A stretch of 64,000 nt of DNA from Fibrella arboris (GTDB lineage: Bacteria > Bacteroidota > Bacteroidia > Cytophagales > Spirosomataceae), in assembly GCF_041321095.1 (NCBI RefSeq), contig NZ_JBGGWE010000015.1, forward strand, positions 62,001 through 126,000. The letters run 5' to 3'. The position numbers and the translations under genes are program-made. Positions 35,457-45,119 of the stretch are shown here, piece after piece. The notes under the pieces are model-generated. The model had not been told where the DNA came from. It did no database searches and was given only the letters and a program-made list of their open reading frames with translations. The number at the start of each line of letters is the position of its first letter. Within the stretch, counting starts at the first letter, position 1.

Positions 35457-35759
35457 TGTATTTACGTGAAATACAAACCAGATATGAGGGTATCCTTTAG
35501 TACATATCACTTATTCTACTGTTTAACTATACTAATTATACTTACTATTGAATTTTACTAGATTAAAGACAATTAATTCGCCAAAAATTCTAAAAAGCCG
35601 CCATAAACAGAATATTATAAAGCTATTCTCTGATATTCCAGAATAAAGAAGATATAAAAACCTAGACCAACAATTTGTTCACTTGGCAACAATCTGGTAG
35701 TTTTGATGAAATGTTAATTTTTCTTTAATACTTAATCAAACTAATCAACTTTCTAACCA
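35457..35759. other. AT-rich leader region before the third SusC gene
   Basis: Noticeably more AT-rich than the rest of the window and without a gene. It ends with the promoter at 35674-35705 and a leader closely matching that of SusC copy 2. No other structure was recognised. Confidence 0.6.
35674..35705 (+). promoter_or_regulatory. Promoter of the third SusC gene
   Basis: TTTG at 35674-35677 and TAGTTTTG at 35698-35705 with a 20-base spacer, the same layout as the promoter at 23128-23159. Many spacer bases also agree (TTGTTC, CTTG, CAAC). Confidence 0.72.
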
Positions 35760-38700
35760 ATGAGAAAACTTTTACTGATAGCGCAGCTATTGCTGTGCTT
35801 AGTGAGTGTTCCTCTTTTAGCGCAAGACCGGACAATCACCGGCCGGGTAACCTCATCTGAGGACGGGGCAGCTATGCCAGGAGTCAATATTGCCCTGAAG
35901 GGCACTACCCGTGGGGTTACAACCGACGTTGACGGACAGTATAAAATCAGCGTTCCATCAGGTACCGCCCGCCTGATCTTCTCGTTTATCGGCTTCGTCA
36001 ATCAGGAAGTGATTACCGGTAGCCAGACAACGCTGAATATCACGATGAAAGCAGATGCCTCGCAACTACAGGAAGTTGTGGTAACGGCACAGGGTATTCG
36101 GAAGAATCCTCGTGAAATTGGCTATGCTGTTTCCAAAGTAGATAATGAAGACGTGATCGTCGGTCGGTCACCACAACTGGCACAGGCTCTTTCAGGCAAA
36201 GTGACCGGTCTGGCTGTCTACAACGTGAACAACAGTGTTGACCCAGCCGTCAAAATCGTACTCCGGGGCTATCGGTCATTAACAGGTAACAACGAAGCGC
36301 TTGTGGTGCTCGACGGTATGCAGACGACATCAACCGTATTGTCAACCATTAACCCGAATGATATTGATAACGTATCGATTCTGAAAGGTGGTCAGGCCGC
36401 TACGCTGTACGGGTCGGCCGGTATTAACGGCGCCTTGATTATCACGACCAAGAGAGGCGTGAAAGGCCGTTTGAAAGTGGCTTATTCGAATAGTACAAAC
36501 TTTGAGCAGATCAGCTTTTTGCCTCAGATTCAGGACAAATACGGTTCTGGCTCACACTATGCCACCGCTTTCGGTACAACAGGGTATAAGACCGATTACC
36601 TGGAGCGTATGAAAGACAACTGGCGTTCGTATGAAAACCAGCAGTATGGTGATGCATTTGATGGCTCAACCCGCATTCAGGGTCGTACGGCTGAAGATGG
36701 CAGTCAGCTTCTGATTCCCTATTCGGCTGTTCCAGATGCCCGCCGGAAGGCTTTTGATACAGGGGTATCAGTGAATAATCAGGTCAATTTCCAAGGCGGC
36801 GATGAAACCAGTTCGTTCTATATGTCGATGGAGAACCAGTCAGTCAATGGCATCGTACCTGGCGATAAGAGTAACCGGACAAGTGCCCGTTTGTCGGCAA
36901 CGAAAGAATATGGCAAGCTGATTGCCAGCTTCAACGCGGCCTACATCCAGGGGGTTTATAACCGTACGTCGTCTGACTTTTATAACAACGTACTGAATCA
37001 GCCGGCGAACCTGCCCCTTAGCACCCTACGCGATTGGCAGAACAATCCGCTTGCCAACCCGAACGGATTCTACAATGACTACTACAACAACCCCTATTTT
37101 GAGGCTGACAATAACCGGTTGAATTACAAAGATGCGAACCTGAATGGTAATATAAACCTGACGTTCAAGGCAACATCCTGGTTGACATTCACCGAGCGTT
37201 TAGGGGTTATGAACAACTCCCGGACAGGCAAAAACACAACGGGCAAGTTCATTTATTCAGACTGGGCTAAAAGCAAATCATTTATTCCGGCTCCATTCTT
37301 CCGGGATGGTGACGGCACGGGCATTTACCGGGCCATTTCAGACATTCCAGGGTCTGTACAGGATTATTCAGGCACGGAAAACGTAATCAACAACGAATTC
37401 CAGATCCAGTTGGCGAAAACCATTGGTACTGTATCGAACCGACTGGTTTTAGGGAGTAGCCTGTATCAGCGCACAACCAATAACATTTCTGAAGCGTCGA
37501 GCTCAATCGTGGTGCCGGGGGTATTCAACGTATCGAACCGGCAGGGTATCCTGACAGGTGGCCAGATTCTTACGGAAGAGCGTCGGCTGGGTTACTACGC
37601 TGACTATACGGCCAACTACAAAAATTGGCTGATTCTGAATGGATCATTCCGTTTCGATCAGACGTCGAAGTTCTACAAGCCAGATCGCCCATCTAATTAT
37701 TGGTCGTATCCATATTATGGAGCCGCTCTCTCATTCATTGCCACTGACGCCTTCCCAGGCATCAAGAGTTCGTTCCTGAACTATGCCAAATTACGGGCAA
37801 ACTACAATAAGAACGCCAATGACAACATCCCGCTCTATGGCCTGGACCTAACGTACCCCAACGGGGCTAACTTCCCATACGGCAACACGGTTGGTCTGAC
37901 GGTAGGCAACACACTGCCCGATCCCAACCTGAAGCCCGAAACCGTGTATTCGGCCGAAGTAGGTGGTGAGTTTCAACTGCTAAATAGCCGCATTACCCTG
38001 GATGTATCAGCCTATACGCAGAACTCGAAAGGTCAGGTAATTACTGTGCGTGTGCCTAACTCAACGGGTTTCAGCAACCTGCTGATCAACGTAGGTGAAA
38101 CCAAAAACTGGGGCTACGAAGCTGAACTGAAATACCTGATTGCTCGTGGTGGCAAATTCTCATGGGATGCCAGCGTTCGCTACTCATACAATGATAACAA
38201 GGTAATCGACCTGTATCCTGGTATTAATGAATTCCAGATTGGTGGTTTCTCCTACGCCAACACAAACGTTATCAAGGATAGCCGTTTCCCTGTCCTGAAA
38301 ACGGATGGTTACCAATATGCTCCAGATGGATCAGGCCGGGTGCTGGTTAACGCCACAACTGGTTACCCGCTCCGTAATACCTCACTGCTGGCCCGTGGCG
38401 GTGTACTACCCCGTCACATCGCAGGGTTAGGCTCGAAAATGGAATACGGCAACTTCGGCTTTACATTTAACTTCGAGTATCGGGGTGGCAACGTCATGTT
38501 TAGTGATCTGGGGCGGCAGATGACCTTCACTGGAACTGGTAAATGGACTGAAGATCGCGCGCCTCACGTCTATCCCAACTCAGCTATTCTGAACGCCGAT
38601 GGTAGCGTATCACCCAATACAACGAATGTACGGGAAGCTGAATATTCGTTATGGGTTGACAACTACCGGTTGATCTCTGAGAACTTCGTTACGCCAGCCT

Positions 38701-38996
38701 GGTTTATCAAGCTTCGCGACATCAACCTGTCATACCGTCTACCGCAAGGCCTGGTAAGCAAGACGAAGATCCTGTCGGGCGCCAGCATCGCGCTGTATGG
38801 CCGCAATCTGCTCACAATCGTCGACAAGCTGAATTACTACACGGACCCTGAGTTTAGCTACCAGGGGAACCCAACGCCAGGTAGCCAGGCCACCTCTGTG
38901 CCAACCACAAACTCATCAGTTGGTATTGGTATCAACACAACCGGCCAAACGCCACCTGTGCGCCAGTACGGTGTAAACATCAACCTCACTTTTTAG
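35760..38996 (+). CDS. SusC/RagA-type TonB-linked outer-membrane protein, copy 3 (diverged)
   Basis: 1078 residues. The signal peptide and regulatory domain are close to copies 1 and 2 (MRKLLLIAQLLLCLVSVPLLAQ, then GRVTSSEDGAAMPGVNIALK). The plug and barrel are clearly different (VVVTAQGIRKNPREIG, then INPNDIDNVSILKGGQAATLYGSAG). Codon use is ordinary for the window, with many T- and A-ending codons, in contrast to copies 1 and 2. It lacks a DUF1735 gene downstream and has its own promoter and terminator. It probably takes up a different ligand. Confidence 0.95.
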   Translation: MRKLLLIAQLLLCLVSVPLLAQDRTITGRVTSSEDGAAMPGVNIALKGTTRGVTTDVDGQYKISVPSGTARLIFSFIGFVNQEVITGSQTTLNITMKADASQLQEVVVTAQGIRKNPREIGYAVSKVDNEDVIVGRSPQLAQALSGKVTGLAVYNVNNSVDPAVKIVLRGYRSLTGNNEALVVLDGMQTTSTVLSTINPNDIDNVSILKGGQAATLYGSAGINGALIITTKRGVKGRLKVAYSNSTNFEQISFLPQIQDKYGSGSHYATAFGTTGYKTDYLERMKDNWRSYENQQYGDAFDGSTRIQGRTAEDGSQLLIPYSAVPDARRKAFDTGVSVNNQVNFQGGDETSSFYMSMENQSVNGIVPGDKSNRTSARLSATKEYGKLIASFNAAYIQGVYNRTSSDFYNNVLNQPANLPLSTLRDWQNNPLANPNGFYNDYYNNPYFEADNNRLNYKDANLNGNINLTFKATSWLTFTERLGVMNNSRTGKNTTGKFIYSDWAKSKSFIPAPFFRDGDGTGIYRAISDIPGSVQDYSGTENVINNEFQIQLAKTIGTVSNRLVLGSSLYQRTTNNISEASSSIVVPGVFNVSNRQGILTGGQILTEERRLGYYADYTANYKNWLILNGSFRFDQTSKFYKPDRPSNYWSYPYYGAALSFIATDAFPGIKSSFLNYAKLRANYNKNANDNIPLYGLDLTYPNGANFPYGNTVGLTVGNTLPDPNLKPETVYSAEVGGEFQLLNSRITLDVSAYTQNSKGQVITVRVPNSTGFSNLLINVGETKNWGYEAELKYLIARGGKFSWDASVRYSYNDNKVIDLYPGINEFQIGGFSYANTNVIKDSRFPVLKTDGYQYAPDGSGRVLVNATTGYPLRNTSLLARGGVLPRHIAGLGSKMEYGNFGFTFNFEYRGGNVMFSDLGRQMTFTGTGKWTEDRAPHVYPNSAILNADGSVSPNTTNVREAEYSLWVDNYRLISENFVTPAWFIKLRDINLSYRLPQGLVSKTKILSGASIALYGRNLLTIVDKLNYYTDPEFSYQGNPTPGSQATSVPTTNSSVGIGINTTGQTPPVRQYGVNINLTF

Positions 38997-39015
38997 TAGC
39001 TAGCCTCGACTTACT

Positions 39016-40545
39016 ATGAAATTCAAACCACTATTTATAGCCGCTTTGATGGCTCTGATTGGTACCGGTTGTAATACCAAAGATTTTTTAAACATTAATA
39101 CCAACCCGAACCAGTTACCGACGGCGTCGCCAAACTATGTGTTCACCAATGCGTTGAACGTTACGACGGTCAATATGCTCAATGCCAACGAGACAGGTAC
39201 GTATTGGGCAGGGCAATGGTCGCAGGGGAATGGTTACATCATTTCGACAACCATATTTGCCTACAACTTCACGAACGGTGATTTTAACTATTGGGATAGT
39301 TACTATGATAATCTGGAAGATTATCAGTTTGTGATTAACAACGCAGACGCTACCAATCAGAAATTTTTAAAGGGGCCGGCAAAGGTGATGAAGGCAATGC
39401 TGTATCAGCAATTGGTTGATATGTATGGCAATATTCCCTACACCGATGCGCTTAAAGGTGCTGCTGTGCTGGCGCCCAAGCTTGATGATCAGAAAACGGT
39501 TTACGAATCACTGATCACGTCGCTGGACGAGGCTATTGCTGATATGAAAGCAAACCCATTCAGCAGCACGGTCAATTCCTCAGATCTCGTCTTCAATGGT
39601 AACCTGACAAAGTGGATCCAGTTTGCGAACTCACTCAAAATGCGCATTCTGATTCGGCAGTCTAAAGTCGCCGGCCGTGACACGTACATAAAGACGGAGA
39701 TCAACAAGATCGTGACCGAAGGCTCGGGCTTTATTACGGGGGCAGACGTAGGGGTTGGCGGGGCATCCTTCTACCAGCCGGCAGCAGGTCAGTTGAATCC
39801 TATTTATGACCGGTGGGGTTATGACGCTACGGGCGCAAAACGGGCTTTGAATAACTACCCCCGTCCAACGCAGTTTTTGATTAATAACCTTAAAGCCTCG
39901 AATGATACCTTGCGACTGAAGCGTATTGCGTATGCCACCGGTGGTGAAAACAGCAGCACCCCAGGTGTCAGCACAAAAGCAGAAGTTGCCGCCAACTATT
40001 CAGGAACTCCCTTCGGAGCTAGCTCTGGGTACTTGCCAGCCAATACATCGTCTGTTGGTCCGAGCCTGCTGGTAAAGGGTGACTACAACCGGTCATTTAT
40101 TCTTATGACTGGAGCTGAAATTCAGTTTTTGCTGGCTGAGGCCAAACAACGGTATAGTGATGTAACCCTGCCAGGTACTGCTCAGTCTTATTTTGAGGCG
40201 GGTATTTTGCAGTCGTTCCGATTATTGGGCGCCAATACCGCCGGGGCTACTGCTTTCAAGGGAAGCAAAATCCAGAACTACGACTGGGATGTAACGACCG
40301 ATAAACTGGCTGCTATTGCCATTCAGAAATGGATTGCTCTGACTGGCTTCAGCGGTTTAGAGGCATGGTCAGAATATCGCCGTACAAACTTGCCTGTTAC
40401 GCCCCAAAGCATTCAGGTGCCTGACGCCAAACGGCCAACGAGACTGTACTATCCGAACTCAGAAGCAGGTTCAAATGTGGCGAACATCAGTTCACAAGGT
40501 ACAATTGACGTATTTAGCACTAAGATTTTCTGGGACGTCGACTAA
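39016..40545 (+). CDS. SusD/RagB-family nutrient-binding lipoprotein, copy 3
   Basis: 509 residues, lipobox GTGC at Cys19, mature N-terminus NTKDFLNINTNPNQLPTASP. This is the same SusD-like_2 type as the other two copies but with low identity to them beyond the N-terminal signature and VDMYGNIPYTDALKG. It starts 20 bases after SusC copy 3, the same spacing as in the other two operons. It ends that operon; a terminator follows 25 bases after the stop. Confidence 0.93.
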   Translation: MKFKPLFIAALMALIGTGCNTKDFLNINTNPNQLPTASPNYVFTNALNVTTVNMLNANETGTYWAGQWSQGNGYIISTTIFAYNFTNGDFNYWDSYYDNLEDYQFVINNADATNQKFLKGPAKVMKAMLYQQLVDMYGNIPYTDALKGAAVLAPKLDDQKTVYESLITSLDEAIADMKANPFSSTVNSSDLVFNGNLTKWIQFANSLKMRILIRQSKVAGRDTYIKTEINKIVTEGSGFITGADVGVGGASFYQPAAGQLNPIYDRWGYDATGAKRALNNYPRPTQFLINNLKASNDTLRLKRIAYATGGENSSTPGVSTKAEVAANYSGTPFGASSGYLPANTSSVGPSLLVKGDYNRSFILMTGAEIQFLLAEAKQRYSDVTLPGTAQSYFEAGILQSFRLLGANTAGATAFKGSKIQNYDWDVTTDKLAAIAIQKWIALTGFSGLEAWSEYRRTNLPVTPQSIQVPDAKRPTRLYYPNSEAGSNVANISSQGTIDVFSTKIFWDVD

Positions 40546-40570
40546 TGACCGGTCGATTACTACATTAGGC

Positions 40571-40603
40571 AAAAGGGCGCTCATATGGGCGCCCTTTTGT
40601 TTG
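40571..40603 (+). terminator. Rho-independent terminator after SusD copy 3
   Basis: 10-bp perfect stem (40571-40580 with 40589-40598), 8-base loop, T-run within the right arm and GTTTGGG after it. Confidence 0.85.
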
Positions 40604-40654
40604 GGTAACTGGTATGATAGTCAACAGCGCTCAGAATGATTATTACTGAAAACA

Positions 40655-40688
40655 AAAAAGCGAGTCGATAAATATCGTCTCGCTTTTT
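40655..40688. terminator. Second, bidirectional-type terminator hairpin
   Basis: AAAAAGCGAG/CTCGCTTTTT stem (40655-40664, right arm 40678-40687) extended inward by CGATA/TATCG across one T-T mismatch. A and T runs on both sides would let it act on either strand. It may be a back-up terminator for the SusCD operon. Confidence 0.8.
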
Positions 40689-40961
40689 AATTACGCTTTA
40701 TCCAACTATTAAGATCGAAGAGGGTGCCGTATAGAGCAGCCTGTCAATAAATTATAGATTCTTTATGTACTAACTAACACATGAAGACGCTTGTATATTT
40801 TGAGTTACCAAATATCAGTATTTATACCGTACATTGCTCATACTGCCCTGTTATTATTTATTAAAAGGATATTTAACGGGCAATTCGTACTGTCAGATTA
40901 ACCAACCTTTTACGCCAAACGTAGTTGTCTACTTAGTTGCCAGATTAATCAGACTCACGTT
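40689..40961. other. AT-rich non-coding stretch before the acidic-protein gene
   Basis: No gene and no exact TAnnTTTG element. The frame at 40834-41073 looks like chance because it overlaps the start of the acidic protein and has no family features. The promoter of the gene at 40962 should lie here. Confidence 0.5.
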
Positions 40962-41456
40962 ATGGACACAGATCAGACCAGAACGTCGTACAGTAGCGAC
41001 GACGCAGCGAATAAAGACTACGAGAGTGACAACCTTCACCGGGAAGAGCAGGAAGACTCAGCCAACGGGTTAGACAGCACTGAAGTTCGCGGCGGAGAGA
41101 ATGGCCGCAATATCCGCGGAATGGGAAGCCAGGATATGGATAGTAAGAACGGCGTACTACGCATGGGGGATATGGACAACAGCACCATGGAAGTACCTGA
41201 CGAAGCACTGGCCAACGCCGCCGCCAGCGAGGGAAAGACCAACACATCAACCGTTAGCGTAACAACGGCAGGGCCCGACGATTATGCCTCAGACGATGTG
41301 GTAGCGGTTCCCAACGCGCAGGAAGAAGCCAAAAAACAGGACAGCGGGGAGTCGAGCGCCCAAAAAGATGCTGTTGATTCGCCGGCTTCGCAAGATGAAA
41401 TCGATGAAAACGTAGCACAGACAGGTACGTCTACTGATCACCAGCCAACCTATTAG
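40962..41456 (+). CDS. Acidic, disordered hydrophilic protein (164 residues)
   Basis: The sequence is rich in Asp, Glu, Ser, Asn, Gly and Ala with almost no large hydrophobic residues and no cysteine. It has no signal peptide or membrane segment. It starts MDTDQTRTSYSSDDAANKDY and is probably intrinsically disordered throughout. I do not recognise a family. The next gene encodes a similar small acidic protein 100 bases downstream, so the two may share a role, for example as hydrophilin-like stress or desiccation protectants (speculative). Codon use is like that of its neighbours. Confidence 0.72.
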   Translation: MDTDQTRTSYSSDDAANKDYESDNLHREEQEDSANGLDSTEVRGGENGRNIRGMGSQDMDSKNGVLRMGDMDNSTMEVPDEALANAAASEGKTNTSTVSVTTAGPDDYASDDVVAVPNAQEEAKKQDSGESSAQKDAVDSPASQDEIDENVAQTGTSTDHQPTY

Positions 41457-41556
41457 CTGACGCTACTTCTCCCTGTTGGCTAGCTTAGTTTGCTGTCTAT
41501 ACTCTGGCTTTACACCAATAAACCATACTTTTTTCTAACGTAAACTCAACGAACTC

Positions 41557-41826
41557 ATGAGCGTATCAAGCAACATCCGCAAAGAAAGCACCGAGTCACA
41601 CGCGGCTCAACAAATGCACAGCACAATGGGCACTGACCCTAATGTTAGTCAGCTAAACGATAAAAATCTGGATAACGAGCTGCCTTCACGGCTGAATGAC
41701 CAGGCCAATGGTACATCGGTAGCCGAAGACGTGGAAGAAATCGACGATGTTATTGCCGAGGCCGACGACGCCAATCAGCCAACCCATGTGGCTGATGCCG
41801 ACTGGAATCGCAGCACCGAAGAGTAA
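41557..41826 (+). CDS. Small acidic disordered protein (89 residues)
   Basis: Begins MSVSSNIRKESTESHAAQQM. The second half is very acidic (VEEIDDVIAEADDA) and ends RSTEE. No signal peptide, cysteine or hydrophobic core. Composition matches the 164-residue protein just upstream, though the two do not align well by eye. Family unknown. It is followed directly by a 43-bp-arm inverted repeat that is probably its terminator. Confidence 0.7.
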   Translation: MSVSSNIRKESTESHAAQQMHSTMGTDPNVSQLNDKNLDNELPSRLNDQANGTSVAEDVEEIDDVIAEADDANQPTHVADADWNRSTEE

Positions 41827-41834
41827 GCACATCG

Positions 41835-41933
41835 TTGCCTGCCAGACAAAAAGGTTTTTCGATAGGATTTACAGCGATCTGGCCATTAGGTCGCTGTAAA
41901 TCCTATCGAAAAACCTTTTTGTCTGGCAGGCAA
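41835..41933. repeat. 43-bp-arm perfect inverted repeat
   Basis: Arms 41835-41877 and 41891-41933 are perfect reverse complements with a 13-base loop. It lies 9 bases after the stop of the acidic-protein gene and runs into the promoter region of the thioredoxin gene. Both flanking genes point the same way, so it is not restricted to convergent gaps. Confidence 0.93.
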
Positions 41934-41946
41934 TGGGGTAAATTTG
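41918..41946 (+). promoter_or_regulatory. Candidate promoter for the thioredoxin gene
   Basis: TAAATTTG at 41939-41946 fits the -7 consensus. TTTG at 41918-41921 lies 17 bases upstream, inside the right arm of the inverted repeat, so hairpin formation in the DNA could affect its use. Confidence 0.45.
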
Positions 41947-42019
41947 GTGATCCCGTTTGTTTCAGAAACGAAAGTGTGTTGTCTGTTCGTTAGGTACGTA
42001 TCATAACCGTTTCCCAATC

Positions 42020-42445
42020 ATGCTTCGACTATTTAGCCTGTGCCTTGTTGTTCTCCTGACTGCTTCATCATTTACGCCGGTTGGTGATGATGAAAAAGGA
42101 GCGGGCATTCAGTTTACCAGCGCTCGCTGGGCCGACATTTTGAAGAAAGCAAAAGCTGAAAATAAGGTCATCTTTTTAGATGCGTATGCCAGCTGGTGTG
42201 GCCCCTGCAAAATGTTGCAAAAGAATGTTTTCACGCAGAAAACAGTCGGTGACCTCTTCAACAAGAAGTTCATCAATGTGAAAATGGATATGGAAAAAGG
42301 CGAAGGCCCGTCGCTTGCCCAGGTCTATCCATTGGAAGCCTACCCGACCCTGCTGTTCATCAACAGCAACGGCCGCGTGGTGAAAAAAGCCATCGGGTAT
42401 ATGTCGGCTGAAGACCTGATCGATGTGGGCAAGAGTGTGAAGTAG
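42020..42445 (+). CDS. Exported thioredoxin-family protein
   Basis: 141 residues from the ATG at 42020, which begins a signal peptide (MLRLFSLCLVVLLTASSFTP); the frame is open from 41957 but the extra 21 residues do not fit a signal. Thioredoxin fold with the active site WCGPC at Cys60/Cys63, the conserved cis-proline region EAYPTLLF, and DMEKGEG in between. It resembles the DUF255/thiol-disulphide branch with an N-terminal helix (ARWADILKKAKAENK). Probably a periplasmic disulphide reductase or oxidase; its partner is unknown. Confidence 0.9.
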   Translation: MLRLFSLCLVVLLTASSFTPVGDDEKGAGIQFTSARWADILKKAKAENKVIFLDAYASWCGPCKMLQKNVFTQKTVGDLFNKKFINVKMDMEKGEGPSLAQVYPLEAYPTLLFINSNGRVVKKAIGYMSAEDLIDVGKSVK

Positions 42446-42451
42446 TAAATA

Positions 42452-42528
42452 GCGAAGTAATAATGCAGCATGGCTCTGCTGGGTACTGAACGGTATTGCG
42501 GCAGGGCCATGCTGCATTATTACTTCGC
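42452..42528. repeat. 30-bp-arm inverted repeat after the thioredoxin gene
   Basis: Arms 42452-42481 and 42499-42528 pair with two mismatches, both G-U compatible in RNA, around a 17-base loop. It starts 7 bases after the stop codon. Likely terminator without a T-tract. Confidence 0.85.
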
Positions 42529-42610
42529 CAATCTTCATGCTAGGCAGAACCCCTGCCCCTACCCTGCTGTTATACTATAAGGCCCACAAACGAAAGGCCT
42601 TGACGCCTGA

Positions 42611-45040
42611 ATGCTTTACCCCAATACCCTCGAACAAAAACTTGGTTTTGACAAAATCCGCGAGCTGCTGCGGCAGGCCTGCATCTCGCCGCTGGGACAG
42701 GATTACGTGGAGAAAATTCGCTTCTCCGACAATCATCAACTGATTGATAAACTGCTGCGTCAGACCTACGAGTTTACGCAGATTGTTCAGTACGAACCCG
42801 ATTTTCCGCAGAGCAATTACCTCGATGTGCGCCCTCAGCTTCAGAAGGCCCGCGTGGAAGGCATTACGCTGATGGAAGACGAGTTTTTCGACCTGAAACT
42901 GGCGCTGAAAACCATTCAGGATTGCCTGCGCTTCCTGGCCAATCAGGAAGAAGGCCAATACCCCTACCTGGCCGAATTGGCCCAGCCTGTCACGGTCGAC
43001 AAGAACCTGCTGGCCGCCCTGGAACGCGTCATCGACGACCGGGGCCACGTACGCGACAACGCCTCTCCCGAGCTGGCCAGCATTCGTCGGCGCATCATTT
43101 CAGAGCAGGCGAACCTCCGCAAGAAGCTGGATGGCATGCTCCGCACCGCCCGCCAACAAGGCTGGATTCCCGACGACCTGGGCCTGACCATTCGTGGTGG
43201 CCGCCTGGTTATTCCATTGGCCGCCGAGCACAAACGGAAGATCCGCGGCTTCATCCATGATGAGTCAGACACGGGTAAGACCGTATATATCGAACCGGCT
43301 GAAGTGTTCGACGGCAACAACGAAGTGCGCGAACTGGAGTATGAAGAACGCCGCGAAGTATACCGGATCCTGCTGGCGTTAACGGATCAGATTCGTCCGT
43401 TTCTGCCCGATCTGGGTAAGGCGATCAACTTTTTGGCGCAGATCGACTTTATTCGGGCCAAAGCGAAGCTGGCGGGTGAATTACAGGCTGGCATGCCGCA
43501 GGTGATGAACCGGCCCGTATTGAACTGGACTGCCGCCCGCCATCCATTGCTGTACCTCTCGCACCAGAAGCAGAAGAAGAGCGTTGTCCCGCTCAACATT
43601 CGCCTCGACGAACAGCCCGGAACGTCTGCCGAACGCATTCTGATTATTTCGGGGCCTAACGCCGGTGGTAAATCGATTGCCCTGAAAACCATTGGCCTGC
43701 TGCAATACATGATGCAGTGCGGGTTGCTGGTGCCCATGGCCGAGTATTCAGACATGGGCGTCTTTCAGAACCTGTTTATCGACATTGGTGATGAACAGTC
43801 GCTGGAGAACGACCTGAGTACGTATTCGTCGCACCTGACCAACATGCAGAAGTTTCTGGTCAGCGCAAACAAACGTACGCTCTTCCTGATCGATGAGTTT
43901 GGTACGGGTACCGAACCCGGTCAGGGCGGCGCCATTGCCGAAGCGATTCTGGAAGAGCTCAACAAGTCGGGCGCGTATGGCGTCATCAATACGCACTACA
44001 CCAACCTGAAAGTGTTTGCCGATAAAACGCCCGGGCTCATCAACGGGGCCATGCGCTTCGATGGTGAGAAGCTGGAGCCGCTCTATGAGCTGGAAATGGG
44101 CCGCCCGGGCTCATCGTTCGCGTTTGAAATTGCCCGGAAAATCAACCTGCCTAATGCGGTTATTGACCGGGCTAAAGAGAAACTGGGCAACCAGCAGGTG
44201 AACTTCGAGAAGTTGCTGAAAGAGCTGGACATCGAGAAGCGCGTTTTTTCGGAGAAGAACCTCGACATCAGCATCAAGCAGCGCAAAGTAGCCCAGCAAC
44301 TGGCCGAATACACCGCCCTGAAAACAAAGCTCGACAACGAGCAGAAACAGTTGCTCAACACGGCGAAAGCCAAGGCGAAGGCACTGGTCCAGGAGGCTAA
44401 TCAGAAGATTGAGAACACGATTCGGGAAATTAAGGAGACCAGTGCCGACAAGGAAGCGACCCGCCAGGTACGTGCCGACCTACAGCAGTTTGACCAGAAA
44501 GAGCTGAAACCGGAGGTCATTGTTGAGCCAGCCAAGCCGAAAGAGCCGGAAGAGGAATTCGAGCATGATACCAGCCCCATCGGCGTGGGTAGTTTCGTGC
44601 GTATTGACGGGCAAACAACGATTGGCGAGGTGTTGGCCATTCGGGGAAAAGACGCCGAAGTTCGCATTGGTGATCTCAAATCGAACATAAAGCTGAACCG
44701 CCTGGAGAAGGTGAGCCGCAAAGCGTACCGGGAAGCCGTGGGTATTCGGGAAACGCCCCGTAGCCAGGGTATGGACCTGAACGAGAAGATGATGAACTTC
44801 TCGTTTAATCTCGACATCCGTGGCCGCCGGGGCGAAGAAGCGCTTGGTGAACTCGACCGGTTCATGGATAGCGCCCTGATGCTCGGCTACCCCGAACTAC
44901 GCATCGTGCATGGCAAAGGGGATGGTATTCTGCGTCAGCTGGTCCGCAATCACCTGCGCTCGTACAAACAGGTGGCTAGTATGGCCGATGAACACGCCGA
45001 TCGCGGTGGGCAGGGCGTTACGCTGGTGAAGATGAAGTAG
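42611..45040 (+). CDS. mutS2: Endonuclease MutS2
   Basis: 809 residues, a typical MutS2 length. N-terminal MutS core (TLEQKLGFDKIRELL), an ATPase domain with Walker A GPNAGGKS around residues 348-355, LIDEFGTGTEPGQGGA (Walker B and signature), then a coiled-coil region rich in Lys/Glu/Gln (~520-640), a KOW-like segment and a C-terminal Smr nuclease domain from ~733 (LDIRGRRGEEAL, VHGKGDGIL). It lacks the MutS mismatch-recognition domain. It suppresses homologous recombination or rescues collided ribosomes, depending on species. Cytoplasmic. No operon partner seen. Confidence 0.95.
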   Translation: MLYPNTLEQKLGFDKIRELLRQACISPLGQDYVEKIRFSDNHQLIDKLLRQTYEFTQIVQYEPDFPQSNYLDVRPQLQKARVEGITLMEDEFFDLKLALKTIQDCLRFLANQEEGQYPYLAELAQPVTVDKNLLAALERVIDDRGHVRDNASPELASIRRRIISEQANLRKKLDGMLRTARQQGWIPDDLGLTIRGGRLVIPLAAEHKRKIRGFIHDESDTGKTVYIEPAEVFDGNNEVRELEYEERREVYRILLALTDQIRPFLPDLGKAINFLAQIDFIRAKAKLAGELQAGMPQVMNRPVLNWTAARHPLLYLSHQKQKKSVVPLNIRLDEQPGTSAERILIISGPNAGGKSIALKTIGLLQYMMQCGLLVPMAEYSDMGVFQNLFIDIGDEQSLENDLSTYSSHLTNMQKFLVSANKRTLFLIDEFGTGTEPGQGGAIAEAILEELNKSGAYGVINTHYTNLKVFADKTPGLINGAMRFDGEKLEPLYELEMGRPGSSFAFEIARKINLPNAVIDRAKEKLGNQQVNFEKLLKELDIEKRVFSEKNLDISIKQRKVAQQLAEYTALKTKLDNEQKQLLNTAKAKAKALVQEANQKIENTIREIKETSADKEATRQVRADLQQFDQKELKPEVIVEPAKPKEPEEEFEHDTSPIGVGSFVRIDGQTTIGEVLAIRGKDAEVRIGDLKSNIKLNRLEKVSRKAYREAVGIRETPRSQGMDLNEKMMNFSFNLDIRGRRGEEALGELDRFMDSALMLGYPELRIVHGKGDGILRQLVRNHLRSYKQVASMADEHADRGGQGVTLVKMK

Positions 45041-45047
45041 AGCGAAT

Positions 45048-45117
45048 GGTGAACGAGCGAAAGAGCTTCGCTGACATACGAAACGGAATATAGCAGAGCG
45101 CCATTCGCTCGTTCACC
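45048..45117. repeat. 14-bp-arm inverted repeat between mutS2 and the trpF-like gene
   Basis: Arms 45048-45061 and 45104-45117 are perfect complements, with a 42-base spacer. It fills the gap between two convergent genes. Several GAGCGAA/TTCGCT words recur inside it. Confidence 0.7.
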
Positions 45118-45119
45118 AC

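Noticed and set aside
23230..40545. Complete polysaccharide utilisation locus
   Set aside because: No glycoside hydrolase, sulfatase, hybrid two-component sensor or ECF/anti-sigma pair lies with the SusCD genes; GH130 upstream is separated by a strong terminator and is not exported.
40834..41073. 79-residue plus-strand frame before the acidic-protein gene
   Set aside because: It overlaps the start of the 164-residue protein in another frame and shows no recognisable features.
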